Below are positions 12,416 through 23,406 of a stretch of 64,000 nucleotides of DNA, in pieces. Position 1 is the stretch's first letter. Every line of letters begins with the position of its first letter. Both the position numbers and the translations under genes were made by a program. The notes beneath the pieces were generated by a model. That model ran no database searches and was not told where the DNA came from. It saw only the letters and a program-made list of their open reading frames with translations. Source of the DNA: Spirogloea muscicola (taxonomy: Eukaryota > Streptophyta > Zygnematophyceae > Spirogloeales > Spirogloeaceae); NCBI GenBank assembly GCA_009602725.1, contig WELB01000011.1:703785-767784 (forward strand). The letters are read 5' to 3'.

Positions 12416-12848
12416 TATAGCCTCGTTTCCCCGATCTTAAACCCCGGCAAACCCCTTGCTTCACTCCCTGACATCTGCAGCAAGAAGCAGCTTTCTCAAA
12501 AACGGGCAAGGGCTGTGGAAAGCCAGCCCACAAAAAAATCGCAGCAATACTTGGAATAACCGGCATACTGTCGCAGGAGCCGCCTCCCCCACTTTGCTTC
12601 CTATCTGTCATTTCTCCTTGCTCTCCTCTCCCCAAAATGTTAGTGCACATTGCGAAGGCATTGACTGCCTTACCTACAACTATACTACTACCTCACCTCA
12701 CGCTGCCAGCTCGGCTTGTCCACCTAGAGGAAGGTGGCCGCGTGAGTCAAAAATGGCAGCATGCTTTTGCTGCTTACCTGAACTCTGCCCAGTATGTCCT
12801 GAGCGTTTAGCATATCGCTGGCAATGTCTCGAGAAGCTGCCTGGGGCC
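12416..12848. other. Spacer with one hairpin module
   Basis: Between the MITE and the GILT stop codon. One reverse-orientation module (GGGCTGTGGAAAGCCAGCCC) lies near 12508. Likely also contains the 3' UTR of GILT. No gene seen. Confidence 0.45.
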
Positions 12849-14421
12849 TCAGGACGCGGCGACAGAGGCAGGGACAGCATTGGCACCTTGCCGCTCACAC
12901 ACTCCACCGTGTGAGCTGCCGACAGTGCCTGTCAGATTGCCCAAGGGCGCCTCTCGGCCCGTCGCATTGCAAATTAGCGGCAACCGCTTTGGCCCAGTGT
13001 ACGCCTTGCAGATGTATGCGTCCAGGTTGTTATAGTCCTACAAAAGCACTCACACTCCCCAGAATTGGTCAGGGCAAGACCTGCAGGCAGCCAGTAACGC
13101 TGGTGCAACGTATTGCACAAAGCCAATGGCCTTCACGGTAAGCTGGATCTCTAACCTCATACAGTGGCTGGCCGTTCACGACCACCCAAGGGACGAAGAG
13201 GTGCGGCGGATCCAGCGCGTCCGTCTCCTTGCCATATTTTGTCAGGAGCTGCACCAATTGGCAGAGTGTGCCGGGCTCAATCTGGGGCTGCATCGCCAGT
13301 GTGTTTGCCAGATGGTGCTGTGGGTGGGCTACAATGGCCTCTGCTTGTCCACTTTGCAGGTGAGACGTGAGGAATTGGGAGATACCTTGCCACCAAGCTC
13401 ACCCTCAGCACACCGGTCTATCCGCCGGAAGGACAAGCCAGCCTCCCGTGCACACTGCCGCATGGCCCCCAGCTCTGGCGTCGTCTCCATGCACTCCACG
13501 AAGGGGAACCAATCGTCCTGCCCCCGTTGTTGACAAGACGAGAGTGAGCTCGGCGAGCTTTGGCACACCCCGTTGGTGCTGCCCTCAATTGCCATGCAGT
13601 CATCAATTTAGCAGGCAACAAGCATCACCGAGGTCAGCTCGCATGCGCCATCGGTGATGAACATATGGAGGAGAGAATGGTCAGAGTCTCACCACAGCTG
13701 GATAGTGGTGGAGCGCGCAGGCGAGGACGGTGTTGAGGCGGCACTCAAGCGGCCCATGCTGCGGGCAGCAGGATGTGCAGGCCGCGCCCCATGTCAGTGT
13801 GTGTCCCAAGTGGTGAGCTGCCGCTGAAGCGCACAGCGTTGATGCGCGCCTAGAAGAGTCGGCTCCAGTTGCGGCTTGCGAGCCACGAAGAGCGCTCTAC
13901 CTGGCAGACGATGGTGCCATTATCGAGAACACGCGCATTTCCATACGGCACGATGCGCAGGCGCACGACATCGATGAGGCCGGTGCGGAACAGGCTGCGC
14001 AGCTCGCCGATGATGAAGCGCGCGCAGTAGGGGCACAACGCCTCCTCGTACAGCGCCACATGCACCAGGCCGCCACCGGCGTAGCTCGCCGCCGGCGCCG
14101 CCACGGTCGGAGGGGGCAGCTTCGGACCTGGGTGCCGCCAGCGGGAGCAGCGGAGCGCCAGCCCTTGAAGACTTGAGTTGGAGCGCGCACCGCGCAGGAG
14201 CACCGCCATGGAGGATGCGGAACAGAGCACCGCCATGGAGGATGCGGAATCCGTGGCCGTCGCAAGCTTGTGCGCCAGCGGCGGCGCCAATGGCTAGCCG
14301 GTCCCGGCAGGCGCTCACCGGCCCTCACGGCGTCAACGCTTGCGGTCGCCGCCGCCGCCGCCATCACGGCGACGACCGCAACCAGCGCGAGCTCGGCGCC
14401 GGGGCGGCGGCGAGCCGCCAT
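12849..14421 (-). CDS. GILT-family lysosomal thiol reductase
   Basis: Six exons, all in phase: 14319-14421, 13901-14127, 13693-13758, 13386-13517, 13156-13317, 12849-13037; 292 aa. Gamma-interferon-inducible lysosomal thiol reductase family: reduces disulfides in secretory or lysosomal compartments. Exon 1 encodes an Ala-rich hydrophobic signal peptide (Met at 14421; an in-frame Met six codons upstream at 14439 is possible). Exon 2 holds the active site A-L-C-P-Y-C followed by R-I-V-P-Y-G-N-A. Exon 3 is H-G-P-L-E-C with L-N-T-V-L-A-C, matching the CQHGxxECxxN signature. Exon 4 has F-V-E-C-M-E, exon 5 F-V-P-W-V-V-V-N-G, and the last exon Y-I-C-K-A-Y-T-G. Slightly long for the family because of a short C-terminal extension. 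Divergent from the bS16 gene. Confidence 0.92.
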
Positions 14422-14806
14422 GGCGGGGCTCCCCCGCACCTGGCCCCGCTCAGCGCTCGGCAGGCCTGGATGCAGTGCACCCAGAGCGCTTCTGAGCCAA
14501 CGGAGTGAATGCAGGCCAAGGATGGCGACGTAGTGGAGCGCCGCCTCGCATCTCCGGCCGGCTCGCTCGATGGCTCTGGGCTCTGGGCTTTAGGCTGCTG
14601 CCTAGGGGTTAGTGAACGGGGCACCTGGTCACTACGCTTTCGCTCTAGCGACTGCCAACGAAGCTCCTATCGTCCGATACGCTGGCGACATCCCAAACCC
14701 CCAGCCCCCCCCCACGGACTCCAAACCTTCAAAGCGCCCCAGGCTCCCCCGCCTCGCCAGCGTAGGCCGCTGCCCCGCGCCGCGCGCTCTGCCGGCGGCG
14801 GCGGCG
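14422..14806. promoter_or_regulatory. Shared divergent promoter region (GILT / bS16)
   Basis: 385 bp separate the GILT and bS16 start codons, which point away from each other. The segment is GC-rich at both ends with a more mixed centre. A bidirectional promoter is inferred from layout; no specific motif was identified. Confidence 0.4.
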
Positions 14807-14942
14807 ATGGGCGTGGTGCGGCTGCCTCTGGCGCGCTTCGGCCGTCGCAACCTGCCCTTCTACCGCATCTTCGCTGCTGACAGCCGCTTCCCCCGCGACG
14901 GGCGCCACCTCGAGATCCTGGGCCACTACGACCCCCTTCCAG
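14807..14942 (+). CDS. Mitochondrial-type ribosomal protein bS16, first exon only
   Basis: ATG at 14807, then [14 protein letters not shown] and [12 protein letters not shown], then [15 protein letters not shown], ending at a consensus donor GTACGC (14943). This is the N-terminal half of bS16, a small-subunit protein. The [12 protein letters not shown] form is typical of the mitochondrial protein rather than the plastid one. The second half (K-Y-W-L-x-V-G-A-Q-P region) was not found downstream, and the 433-base N gap starting at 15382 may hide it. Chosen start has no upstream Met in frame nearby and fits the family start exactly. Confidence 0.88.
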
Positions 14943-15311
14943 GTACGCCGCCTGCCCTCCACTTCCGTTCTCCCCCTGCTTCCTCCAAATCTCCGCTTGT
15001 GACGTTGGTGGTCGACCGAGGTGGACCCTCGCCTGCCCTCCATCTGTGGTCTCGATCTCCTTGGCATGATTAAGCAAGCAAGCATGTCTTCTTCGTGCGC
15101 ACGCTGTGCTGACCAGAGACAACGAGTACTAGGGACTACCAAGCCAGCACTTGGTTGCCTCTTGTGAACATCCCATCTTGCAATGAAGGTGATGATGAGG
15201 ATGACCCGTGGCGAGGGTGCTTGTTGGCAGGCAAGGACGGAATGAAAAGGATTGGCGTCCACTCTGAGAGAATTAAGTACAAAGCCCCCACAGCGCCTTC
15301 CCACCGGCCCA

Positions 15312-15316
<5 letters not shown>

Positions 15317-15381
<65 letters not shown>
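15317..15381. repeat. (CT)n microsatellite abutting an assembly gap
   Basis: Uninterrupted CT dinucleotides run directly into the Ns. C/T-rich sequence resumes after the gap (15815-15900), so the gap is probably a larger pyrimidine tract. Confidence 0.95.
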
Positions 15382-15814
15382 NNNNNNNNNNNNNNNNNNN
15401 NNNNNNNNNNNNNNNNNNNNNNNNNNNNNNNNNNNNNNNNNNNNNNNNNNNNNNNNNNNNNNNNNNNNNNNNNNNNNNNNNNNNNNNNNNNNNNNNNNNN
15501 NNNNNNNNNNNNNNNNNNNNNNNNNNNNNNNNNNNNNNNNNNNNNNNNNNNNNNNNNNNNNNNNNNNNNNNNNNNNNNNNNNNNNNNNNNNNNNNNNNNN
15601 NNNNNNNNNNNNNNNNNNNNNNNNNNNNNNNNNNNNNNNNNNNNNNNNNNNNNNNNNNNNNNNNNNNNNNNNNNNNNNNNNNNNNNNNNNNNNNNNNNNN
15701 NNNNNNNNNNNNNNNNNNNNNNNNNNNNNNNNNNNNNNNNNNNNNNNNNNNNNNNNNNNNNNNNNNNNNNNNNNNNNNNNNNNNNNNNNNNNNNNNNNNN
15801 NNNNNNNNNNNNNN
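15382..15814. other. Assembly gap (Ns)
   Basis: 433 unknown bases inside pyrimidine-rich sequence. Any translated product across it is meaningless. Confidence 1.
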
Positions 15815-15899
15815 TCCCTCCCCTCCCTCCCCCCCCCTTCTCCCTCCCTCCCTCCTGTCTACCTCTCTTCCCCCTCCCCTTCCTCCACTTTCCTATCCC

Positions 15900-17640
15900 T
15901 TTTTTGCGTGTGAAAGTGCTGTTGTCGTGCACGCCCACGCATCTCTTTACATGTTGCACTTCACAATGCAACACAGTGCTGCACTTTGCACGTATTGCTG
16001 GACGACCTTCCGCTCTTCCCTCTGCATCCCTTGGACAGGTGGCTTGGGAGAGTGCATGTGCAACACTGATGTGAGCAGGGGCCTCCATGTTGCAGATACT
16101 GGCTATCGGTCGGTGCGCAGCCTTCGGACACTGTTGCCAGGCTGCTGCATAAGGCTGGCATCCTGCCATCGCCACCAGCAAAGCGCTCCCCACCTCAGGG
16201 CGGCAGACACACCAGGATGCCAACACCACAAGAGTAATGGTGCAGGTCAGCTTGCCCAGAAGATCTTGAGGAGCTCTTGTGAACACAATGCTTGAGCCAT
16301 TCCTTGGGCAGCAGTACCAACAACCTCCACGGTGCACTGGGTGATGCACCAGCTCGTAACCAGGCTAATTCCTTCTCGGCGTGTGACGACAGGCGGGACA
16401 ATACCAGATGTAGCGGCTGCCTCAGCTGTGGCATAAACAAGCTCCAAGTGGCAAAACGTTGAAATTGCTGCACGTAGCCTCTGTGATGTACAAGCTCTGA
16501 AGCCCAACCGCCCCGCCAAGGAGGAGCTCTTGGGTTGAGCACGCGGCCAGCGGCTTCCATGACAGCTTCTTCAGTCAGAGGATGATGTGAAGGCCCCACC
16601 GTGCGTGGATCCCCTTACAGGCCGTGCTTCGCAGGAGAGGCTGAGGCACACAGAAGGCCAAGCTTCAGCTTGAGAAGGAGTGGCTGCTGCTGCTGCGTCA
16701 AGTCAGCAATCAAGGGAGGAGGGCAAGATACTGGCTTAGAGTTGAGTTGCATCAGTCAGCGGCAAAACCTCAACCGCCCCTACCAGAGACGTGCCAGGAC
16801 TGGTGGCAGCCAAGCAGGCTGGGAGGAGGCGGGCAGGACCCTATCTTCTTCCTTAAGGTGCTGTAGTGCGCGGCTGGAGTACACAGCCCGGCAGCTTCTT
16901 CTGCGACTGATCGAAGCGCAAGCTGAGGATGGCTGGGGTTCGACTACGAGACGCGTCACATTGGGCTGCTCACAAGCTGGTGCTCCTGCCCGGCCGTGCC
17001 ACCCTGGTGGCATGGTCCAGAATAGTTCTTGAAGGAAGGGGTCAATGGAAGCTGCACAGTCAGGCCGCCTGCCTCATGAAAGCACCGTAGCTTGGCAGGC
17101 CAACGAAGGGAATCAGCGTGATTTTCAAGAGAGAGTCGGCAAAAAGGTCACCACGTGTGGCAAAAATATGAAAAGCTTAGCACACTGAAGGAACCTGAGG
17201 TGCCTCCTCCCGCTTGTCTCACAGAGATTTTGCGCATCCTGTGACTGAGCATATTCTCCTATTTGAGCACCATATCTCCTTGCCGGCTGAAGCTTACAGG
17301 CCCCTGGTTCCCGGCGGGCCTTGAGGCCTTGACTGATTCATGCAGATTAAATTTGTTCTGCTTCGAAGAGGCTAAAGTGCGAGCCTAGGGAAGAGTGGAG
17401 GTCCTTATAGACGAGCAGTCGGCAACAAGCAAACACCTGAGAAGCTTATGAGGGTGAGACTGTTGGGTAAGGACAGTCTCAGCAGCATAAGAGGCCGACG
17501 CAACAATGAGAAGAAGTGGCCGACCAAACAACCCACACAATCCACGCAACTTGACCTTGTCCAGTGTTACTGGCCTTTCACAGCAACAGCCTCCTCTTAG
17601 GAACAGCTCTTTTCTCTATGCAAGTTGACGGCCGCAGCCC
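15900..17640. other. Unresolved region, no confident gene
   Basis: Overlapping open frames exist on the minus strand at 16195-16600 and 16780-17013, and a splice-like acceptor/donor pattern can be drawn. No protein family was recognised and no exon chain held phase. 17040-17640 shows no feature until the retroelement modules begin. Confidence 0.35.
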
Positions 17641-17649
17641 CACTGGCCC

Positions 17650-19100
17650 TTGCTCAGCCACCGCCCTCTGCGGAGGAGCATATTCTCAGTGACCACTCTT
17701 CTCATACCTCCCATTCGCTATGGTCTCTTGCATAGCTGTGTGCTTTTGGCGCCATTCGGTCCTTTGGACCTCTTTCGTTCCTTTTGGGCTGGCCTTTCAC
17801 GCCTTATATTGGAAGAGCTGTGGAATGCCTGTGCCTGTTGCATGGACACAACTTCTTCCTCCTGGCCCCTTCAGACATTGTTCAGTCTTTTTTCTGGGCA
17901 GGCCAATCACAGCCATCGCCCCTCTCTCCAACCCCTACTCACGCCATTCGCCACCATCGCCCAAGCTTCTGATAGAGGGGCACAATCCAGACTGGTTACG
18001 GCAGTGGAAGACGAACGCCGCAGAAGGTTGAGGAGGCTGCCAGAGATTCAGAACAATCCAAGGAGCTTGGCAAGACTCACTTCTCTGGCCACACCTGGTG
18101 CCACTGGCTGGATCACCTCTCCCCCCGTTGCCAACGCCTTCAGCATCAGCTCCGAGGCCTTTCGGACATCGCTTCAACTCTTCCTCGGCCTCCCACCTAA
18201 TTGCCTGATTGGGGTGCGCCAGTGCGAGTGCGGCTTCCGTGCAGAGGGTGCTGTGCTCGCCACTCACATGCTGAGATGCCCCACTGGACCAGAAGTGGTG
18301 AGCATTCACAACCTCCTTCGCGATGCCCTGGCGGGCTTGATGCGCGACGCCGGCTACCGTGCGGTCGTGGAAGTCAACAATATCATGCCTATCACCACGG
18401 ACGCCCAGGGACGTCATCATCGCCGCACACTTGACATTGTGGGCGTGCAACCTGGTGGAGGACCACGGGCCCTGGTCGACGTTGTTGTTACGGAGGCATA
18501 TAAAGGCCCAGCATCAACACACATTGCTGGGCACGCAGTGGGCGGAGCAGAGCAAAGAAAACTGCGGCATTACTCCGATTACCCCCAATGCGATCAACTC
18601 CTGCCAGCTGCAATCGACATCTTTGGCTGTCTGGGTCCTCGCTTCCACACTCTGCTTCAAAACATTGCCAATCTAGGCTACACTCGACGCGCAGATGTGT
18701 TTCCGGCTGAGATGGGCTTGCCAGCTGCATATCTGTCGCTCTTGCGACGTCGAGTTTCGGCCTGTTTGCAGCGTGCTCAGGCTAGTGCCTTGCACCAGAA
18801 AGCTGGGCGAGCTCTAGTAGGTGGCAGAAGGGCTCCGTTCCTGGCATCTAGTATTCATGCATCGAGTAGTGACCTTTATGTTTTGACCCGTGGTTATTGA
18901 GCGGGTCAATCTGCTGTAGGTTATGTAGATTTTTAGATGTGCTTGCCTTTGTACCTGGCCATTTGGCCTACATTTCTTTCTAATACACGATCTCTTCTAC
19001 TGGAAGAGTCTCTCTGCGAACGTCGTTCATTATTTCCTCAGGGCTGGCCTCTCGCAGCCACTGCCCTCTCCTGGAAGCGTCCTTTCGCTCTTCCTCCTAC
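17650..19100 (+). mobile_element. Non-LTR-like retroelement C-terminal fragment with 3' UTR
   Basis: An ORF of 416 codons ends at 18900. Its first ~100 codons merely translate hairpin modules (GGGCTGGCCTTTCACGCC near 17785, a variant near 17898), so the true element sequence starts about 17980. The rest resembles the C-terminus of early-branching non-LTR retrotransposons: zinc-finger-like C192-x-C194…H206…C210, then H220-N221, an E241, R-R-T-L-D262, V-D277-V-V-V and R-K304-L-R-H-Y. This order resembles the restriction-like endonuclease that follows reverse transcriptase in R2/CRE-type elements. No reverse transcriptase is present: the copy is 5'-truncated. It ends S-D-L-Y-V-L-T-R-G-Y-stop, followed by a ~90 bp 3' UTR conserved in two other places. 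Family is inference from motif order. Confidence 0.6.
18885..18990 (+). repeat. Retroelement 3' UTR, type I, copy 1
   Basis: From the T-R-G-Y-stop codons through GCGGGTCAA, a CTGCTGTAG block, GATGTGCTTGCCTTTGTAC and CCATTTGGCC to AATACACGA. Near-identical to 24415-24520 (+) and 51235-51354 (-). Confidence 0.85.
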
Positions 19101-19731
19101 ACCATGCGCACCGCGCCTTCCCTCTCTGACTGGCGTGTGAGCTGGGCCAAGCCCCGGAAAGTACACAGACGGAGGAGCTCTTCTCTGCCAGTGGCTCGAG
19201 CCGCGGGCTGCTTGGCCGGTGTCCACGTGCGGACGCCGAAGGCCACGTCGGCAGCCCGCCGTGAGCTTGCCACTTGGCTAGGCAGCATGAATTTCAGTGA
19301 CGTGAGGCGCGCGGAGCTGATGAAAAGGAAAGGGAGGCCAAATCGAGCTGATGAGCAGTCTCAACATTGGGGGCGGCGGGCCATCAATCGACGGGGCCCA
19401 GTGGCAGTCCGTGATTATGCCCAGCCCAGTTGGCCGGGGTGACGGTGGAGTGGAGGCCTCGACGACCATGGCGCTTGGGCAGACGTCCGCCTGACAGAAA
19501 CAGCTCTCCCAACGCAAAATGGAAGGCAAAGAATGGCTTTGAGAGAGCCAGCCCAAAGGCGTGAACCGGGAAGGCCTCGCTCGACCGCTCGGAGACCTGT
19601 GGAAAGCCACGCAGCACGGACGAGGTCGCCCTGCCAGCGCCGCCGGACGCGCCGCCGCGAAGGCCGCCGCGGAGCCCGGCCTCGCCCGCCCCCTGCCGCC
19701 GCCGGGGCCTCGCTCGCCGACGAGGGCCACC

Positions 19732-21482
19732 ATGCCGCGCGCGGTGGTCGTCGAAGCGGCCGTCGACGGCGGCGACGGCGACCCGCTGGACTGCGTCGTG
19801 CTGCGCGACAAGGCCAAGCCGACGTGAGGAGGCCCGTCGCGCCGTCTCCGTCTCGCCTGCCGTGCGAGCCGCCGCGCGGCGCTCGATAAGCTGAGTCGGC
19901 GGCGGCGGCGGCGGCGGCGGCGGCGTGCAGGCCAGCGCCAGGCGAGATCCTGGTGCGCATCACCATCCGGCCGGTGAACCCGTCGGACGTGGCAACGATC
20001 CAGCGGCAGGGCCTGGCGGAGCAGCTGCCGCTCGTGCCCGGCGAGGAGGGCGCCGGCGTCGTCGAGGAGGTGCCGCGCTCCTCCTGACCCGCGGGAATGC
20101 TTACAATAATATCCCCAAGTAATTGTCATTATAATAAGTCAACCAATTCTTTGCCATTGCGAGTATTGCGATTGATAATGTAGTTTAGTCCGGCCGCTGC
20201 TGACAGAGGCCGTGCAGCCCGCCATGGCGGCGGCCTGCAGGTCGGGCCCGGCGTGAGCAAGTTCAAGCGGGGGCAGCGCGTCGTGGCGCTGGTCTTCTTC
20301 CGGCGCGCCGCCCGCTGGGAGGGCACGTGGCAGGAGTACCTGCTCGTGAAGGCCGTGGACGCCGTGCCCATCCCCGACGCCATCTCCGACGAGGCCGCCG
20401 CGCAGTTCGTCATCAACCCCTGGACTGTCTACGGCATGCTCAACGACGCGGCCGTGCCCGAGGGCGAGTACCTCCTCCAGACGGCTGCCGCCTCCGTTCT
20501 TGGCAGGTGGGAGAGTCTGCCAGCAATGGGCAGCAGAGCCCACATGACAGAAGGGGTTCCCGCACTTGCAGCAACTCCAGCACCGCAATACCATGACCGC
20601 TTGACCGAAACTCATGGCCCATTTGATCACAGTACGTCAACTCGGCTGAGCATGTCAGCAGTCTGTCGATGCATCGGGCGTGGCGCTTGCAGGCAGATGA
20701 TCCAGCTGGCGAAGCACCGGGGCATTCGGACGATCAACCTTGTGCGGCGCGAGGAGCAGAAGGAGCAGCTCCACAGCATTGGCGCAGACGCCGTCATCAA
20801 CTTTGAGACAGAAGGTTCCGCCGTCGTCACTGCCACAAGTGTCTTCGTCAATATGTTCCTGCTTTTGCCTGCTTGAGTACAGCTTGAGTTACTGCTTGAA
20901 TTACAGCTTGAAGAACGTTGTTTTAATCTGTTGTGAGGCTTGCAGACGTCGTAGCCAGGGTGAAGGAGATTACTCAGGGCCGCCTTGCGTACACCGCCGT
21001 TGATGCTGTTGGTGGAGAGCTAACCAAGGTGAGGGTTGTCTCCTCCAATTATCTAGTCTGATGCTTGACGGCTGTGCTGCACTTTCTGTGTCTTCTACTG
21101 ATCTTAACTTGCAAGTCACACTGAGGTGCAATTCAATTTTCAAGTCACTCCAGTCGTCAATTGTATGGTCATGCAGCGTGTTGCAGCAAGTGTGCGTAAG
21201 GAGGGCACGGTGTTTATATACGGTGACCTTGCGGGCCCGAGCTTCTGCGTGGACGTTGCGGACGTGCTACAGCGCGGCGTGCGCATACTTGGATGGAACC
21301 TGGACACACGGGTGTCACGCGAGGAGGACAAGCGCAAGATTGCACGAGAGATGTTTCGGCTGCTTGAGGAGCGGGTCGTTGTCCCTTTTGCAGGCGAGAA
21401 GTTTGACCTCGCGGACTTCAGAACTGCCATTCGCAAGAGTCAGGAGACGGGGCGCTCCGGCAAGGTCTTCCTTGTTGGCTGA
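19732..21482 (+). CDS. Medium-chain reductase, MECR-like (trans-2-enoyl-CoA reductase/quinone oxidoreductase)
   Basis: Six exons join in phase: 19732-19823, 19931-20069, 20241-20506, 20693-20814, 20946-21028, 21126-21482; 352 aa. Zinc-independent MDR superfamily NAD(P)H oxidoreductase. GroES-like N-domain: P-V-N-P-S-D-V-A-T-I-Q and G-E-E-G-A-G-V-V-E-E-V-G-P-G-V. Then I-N-P-W-T-V-Y-G-M-L leads into the Rossmann fold, A-A-A-S-V-L-G-R-Q-M-I-Q-L-A-K with T-I-N-L-V-R-R. The AxSxxGRxxIQxA and TINxVR pattern is that of mitochondrial enoyl-ACP/CoA reductases (MECR/ETR1, mitochondrial fatty-acid synthesis). No obvious targeting peptide precedes the MDR domain, so location is open. Start at 19732 is the first Met and has a GCCACCATG context. 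A GCG-repeat lies in intron 1. Substrate is not determinable. Confidence 0.88.
19895..19926. repeat. GCG trinucleotide run in intron 1
   Basis: About ten GGC/GCG units immediately before the exon 2 acceptor of the reductase gene. Confidence 0.85.
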
Positions 21483-22260
21483 GACCAATCTGCCTCTACA
21501 AATCTTTTGTATCCAACTCTCTTCCTGTACAACAGCCCCACTCCAGTATAAAGCAGCAGCCAGGTGATTCGACCTCCCTAGCTTAAGCCAACTAGCTTTA
21601 GTCACTCATCGATGAGCCAGCTTGGCCACGTGGACTGCTCTCTGCTCTGTATGGTCAGCACCTGCAATAAGTCAGGGGCCAATGGCAGCTACTCTCCCTG
21701 TGCATTATATGCACAACACAGTGAAGATAGTGGCAACAAGTAGCAGATGCATCGATGACATCTTACTGCATGCAGCTGGTTGCTGACAACAATTCACCAT
21801 CCCCGACCAAGTATGAACATAGTGCACAAGCCGGCAGAGAGGTTGCAGCCAAATTGCGGGTTGCCCGGCTGCTTGGTGCAGCAGAAGTACGCTGTAGCAG
21901 GGTTCCATATTTTTCTTCACTCCTGTCTCTGTTTGGAATCCCCACTCTCTCCACTGCTCTCTATGGGATTGTCTACAAATTACACTCAAGGCAGCAATGT
22001 GGATGCGATTGTGTCACAGTTCCTCTGTGGCTGTTGCCACTGCAGCTCCAAAAGCCCAAAGAAAGCAGCTCGTGTGCCGGTCCCAGGAAGCCGGCAACAG
22101 GCAGTGGCTCCAGTGCCAGGTTGCTGTGCCCACATGGCCCCTCTCTTTGTGCTTGGGCGCCTGCTCATGAGCAGCCAAGATTATTGTAGAGAGCAACAGC
22201 AGCTCCTAAGAAGGGGGACGAGCGTTGCCCATTGCTGACGTGTTGACGGAGGCCCCACCC
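21483..22260. other. Convergent spacer between reductase and NF-YB
   Basis: Both flanking genes end here. It contains their 3' UTRs; no other gene or repeat was seen. Confidence 0.5.
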
Positions 22261-23380
22261 TTACGACGCACCACTTTCCGGTGGTGTGGCACTCTGGGAG
22301 TGCGGCATGGCTTGGTAGCCACCAGATACCATCATCTGTGATGGCGCGTACACCATGCCTGGCGGCAACCCGTACTGTCCATACTGCGAAGCACCATACT
22401 GCCCCGCCCCCTGCCAGCAGGCACCAACGCCAGCACCTACTATCAAGAGAATGAGCACAGCCCATGCACTGTTGCCACAGCGGCATGCGCAACACTCCAA
22501 GTGTGTCGCCACAATCGAATCAAGCAGACTTTGAGCTGCAGTAAACGAGCAGCCCATGGCTGCTGGCAACGACAATGAGCTGCAAGACAGTTGGCACTTG
22601 CAAGGCTGGCTCTAGACAACAGAGCCATTGCGGATGGTGGCACAAGGTGCTGCACCTGAGAGGAGGCAGGGGGGGTGCCCCCTGCGCCAGCACCCGCTGG
22701 CCCCCGGCCGTCGTCGCCCGCAGCTCGGGCGCCGGCGTCCGAGCCCTCGCCGGCCTTGGCAAGCAGCGCCTTCTCGCCCTCGCTCTCGCGGTAGCGCTGC
22801 AGGTACAGCTTGAGCGGCTCGATGTAGTCGTCGAACCCCAGCGTGCTCATTGCCCAGATGAGGTCGTCGCCGTTCACCGTCTTGCGCTTCTCCCGGTGGC
22901 ACTTGTCGCTCGCCTCGCCCGTGATGAAGCTGCAGCGACAGCCACAACAGCACAAGGAGGAGACAGTAGATTCAATGGCAGGGTCTATGGTACGGCTAAC
23001 ACGGGCTGCAGTCCAGCGACTTCGCTGCATGCCAATGAAATTGCCCGTCTGCCACTGCTCCAGACGGCAGTCGCCGGTCCGCCATCCTTGCGCCTAGGCT
23101 CCATGGGCGGCCGCGGCGGCGCTGTGGCGGCGGTGGCGGCGGACCTGATGAACTCAGAGACGCACTCCTGGACGGTCTCCTTGGCCTCCTTAGAGATCTT
23201 GGCGGTAGGCGGCAGGACGCGCTTCATCACCCGCCCGACGTTGGCGATGGGCAGCAGCCGGTCCTGCTCGCGCACGCCCCCGCCCTCGCCATGACCGCCA
23301 GAGCCGCCGCCGCCGCCGCGGCCCGTGTGCTCGCCGCCTGAGTCCTCCTCGTGCGCCTCCGCGCCGCCCGCCTCCGCCAT
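22261..23380 (-). CDS. NF-YB: Nuclear transcription factor Y subunit B (HAP3)
   Basis: Three exons in phase: 23145-23380, 22656-22929, 22261-22410; 219 aa. Histone-fold subunit of the CCAAT-binding NF-Y trimer. A Gly/Glu-rich N-terminus is followed by [35 protein letters not shown], then [11 protein letters not shown] and [15 protein letters not shown], the complete canonical core. The first intron splits the core inside F-I-S-F. The last exon is Gln/Tyr/Gly-rich ([11 protein letters not shown]), typical of plant NF-YB tails. A ~24-nt poly(T), on the coding strand, sits directly before the ATG (see separate entry). Confidence 0.95.
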
Positions 23381-23381
23381 G

Positions 23382-23406
23382 AAAAAAAAAAAAAAAAAAA
23401 AAAAAN
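23382..23406. repeat. Homopolymer A24 (T24 on the NF-YB strand) ending in N
   Basis: Twenty-four A residues plus one N begin two bases upstream of the NF-YB ATG. On the coding strand the 5' leader is poly(T) up to the start codon. The N suggests uncertain length. Confidence 0.9.

Noticed and set aside
15155-16349. Long ORFs on both strands across the N gap
   Set aside because: They are mostly N-derived X residues and CT-repeat translation (Leu-Ser or Arg-Glu runs).
17650-17970. N-terminal 100 codons of the 416-codon ORF as real protein
   Set aside because: This part translates hairpin modules that recur elsewhere in other frames, so it is read-through into repeat DNA.
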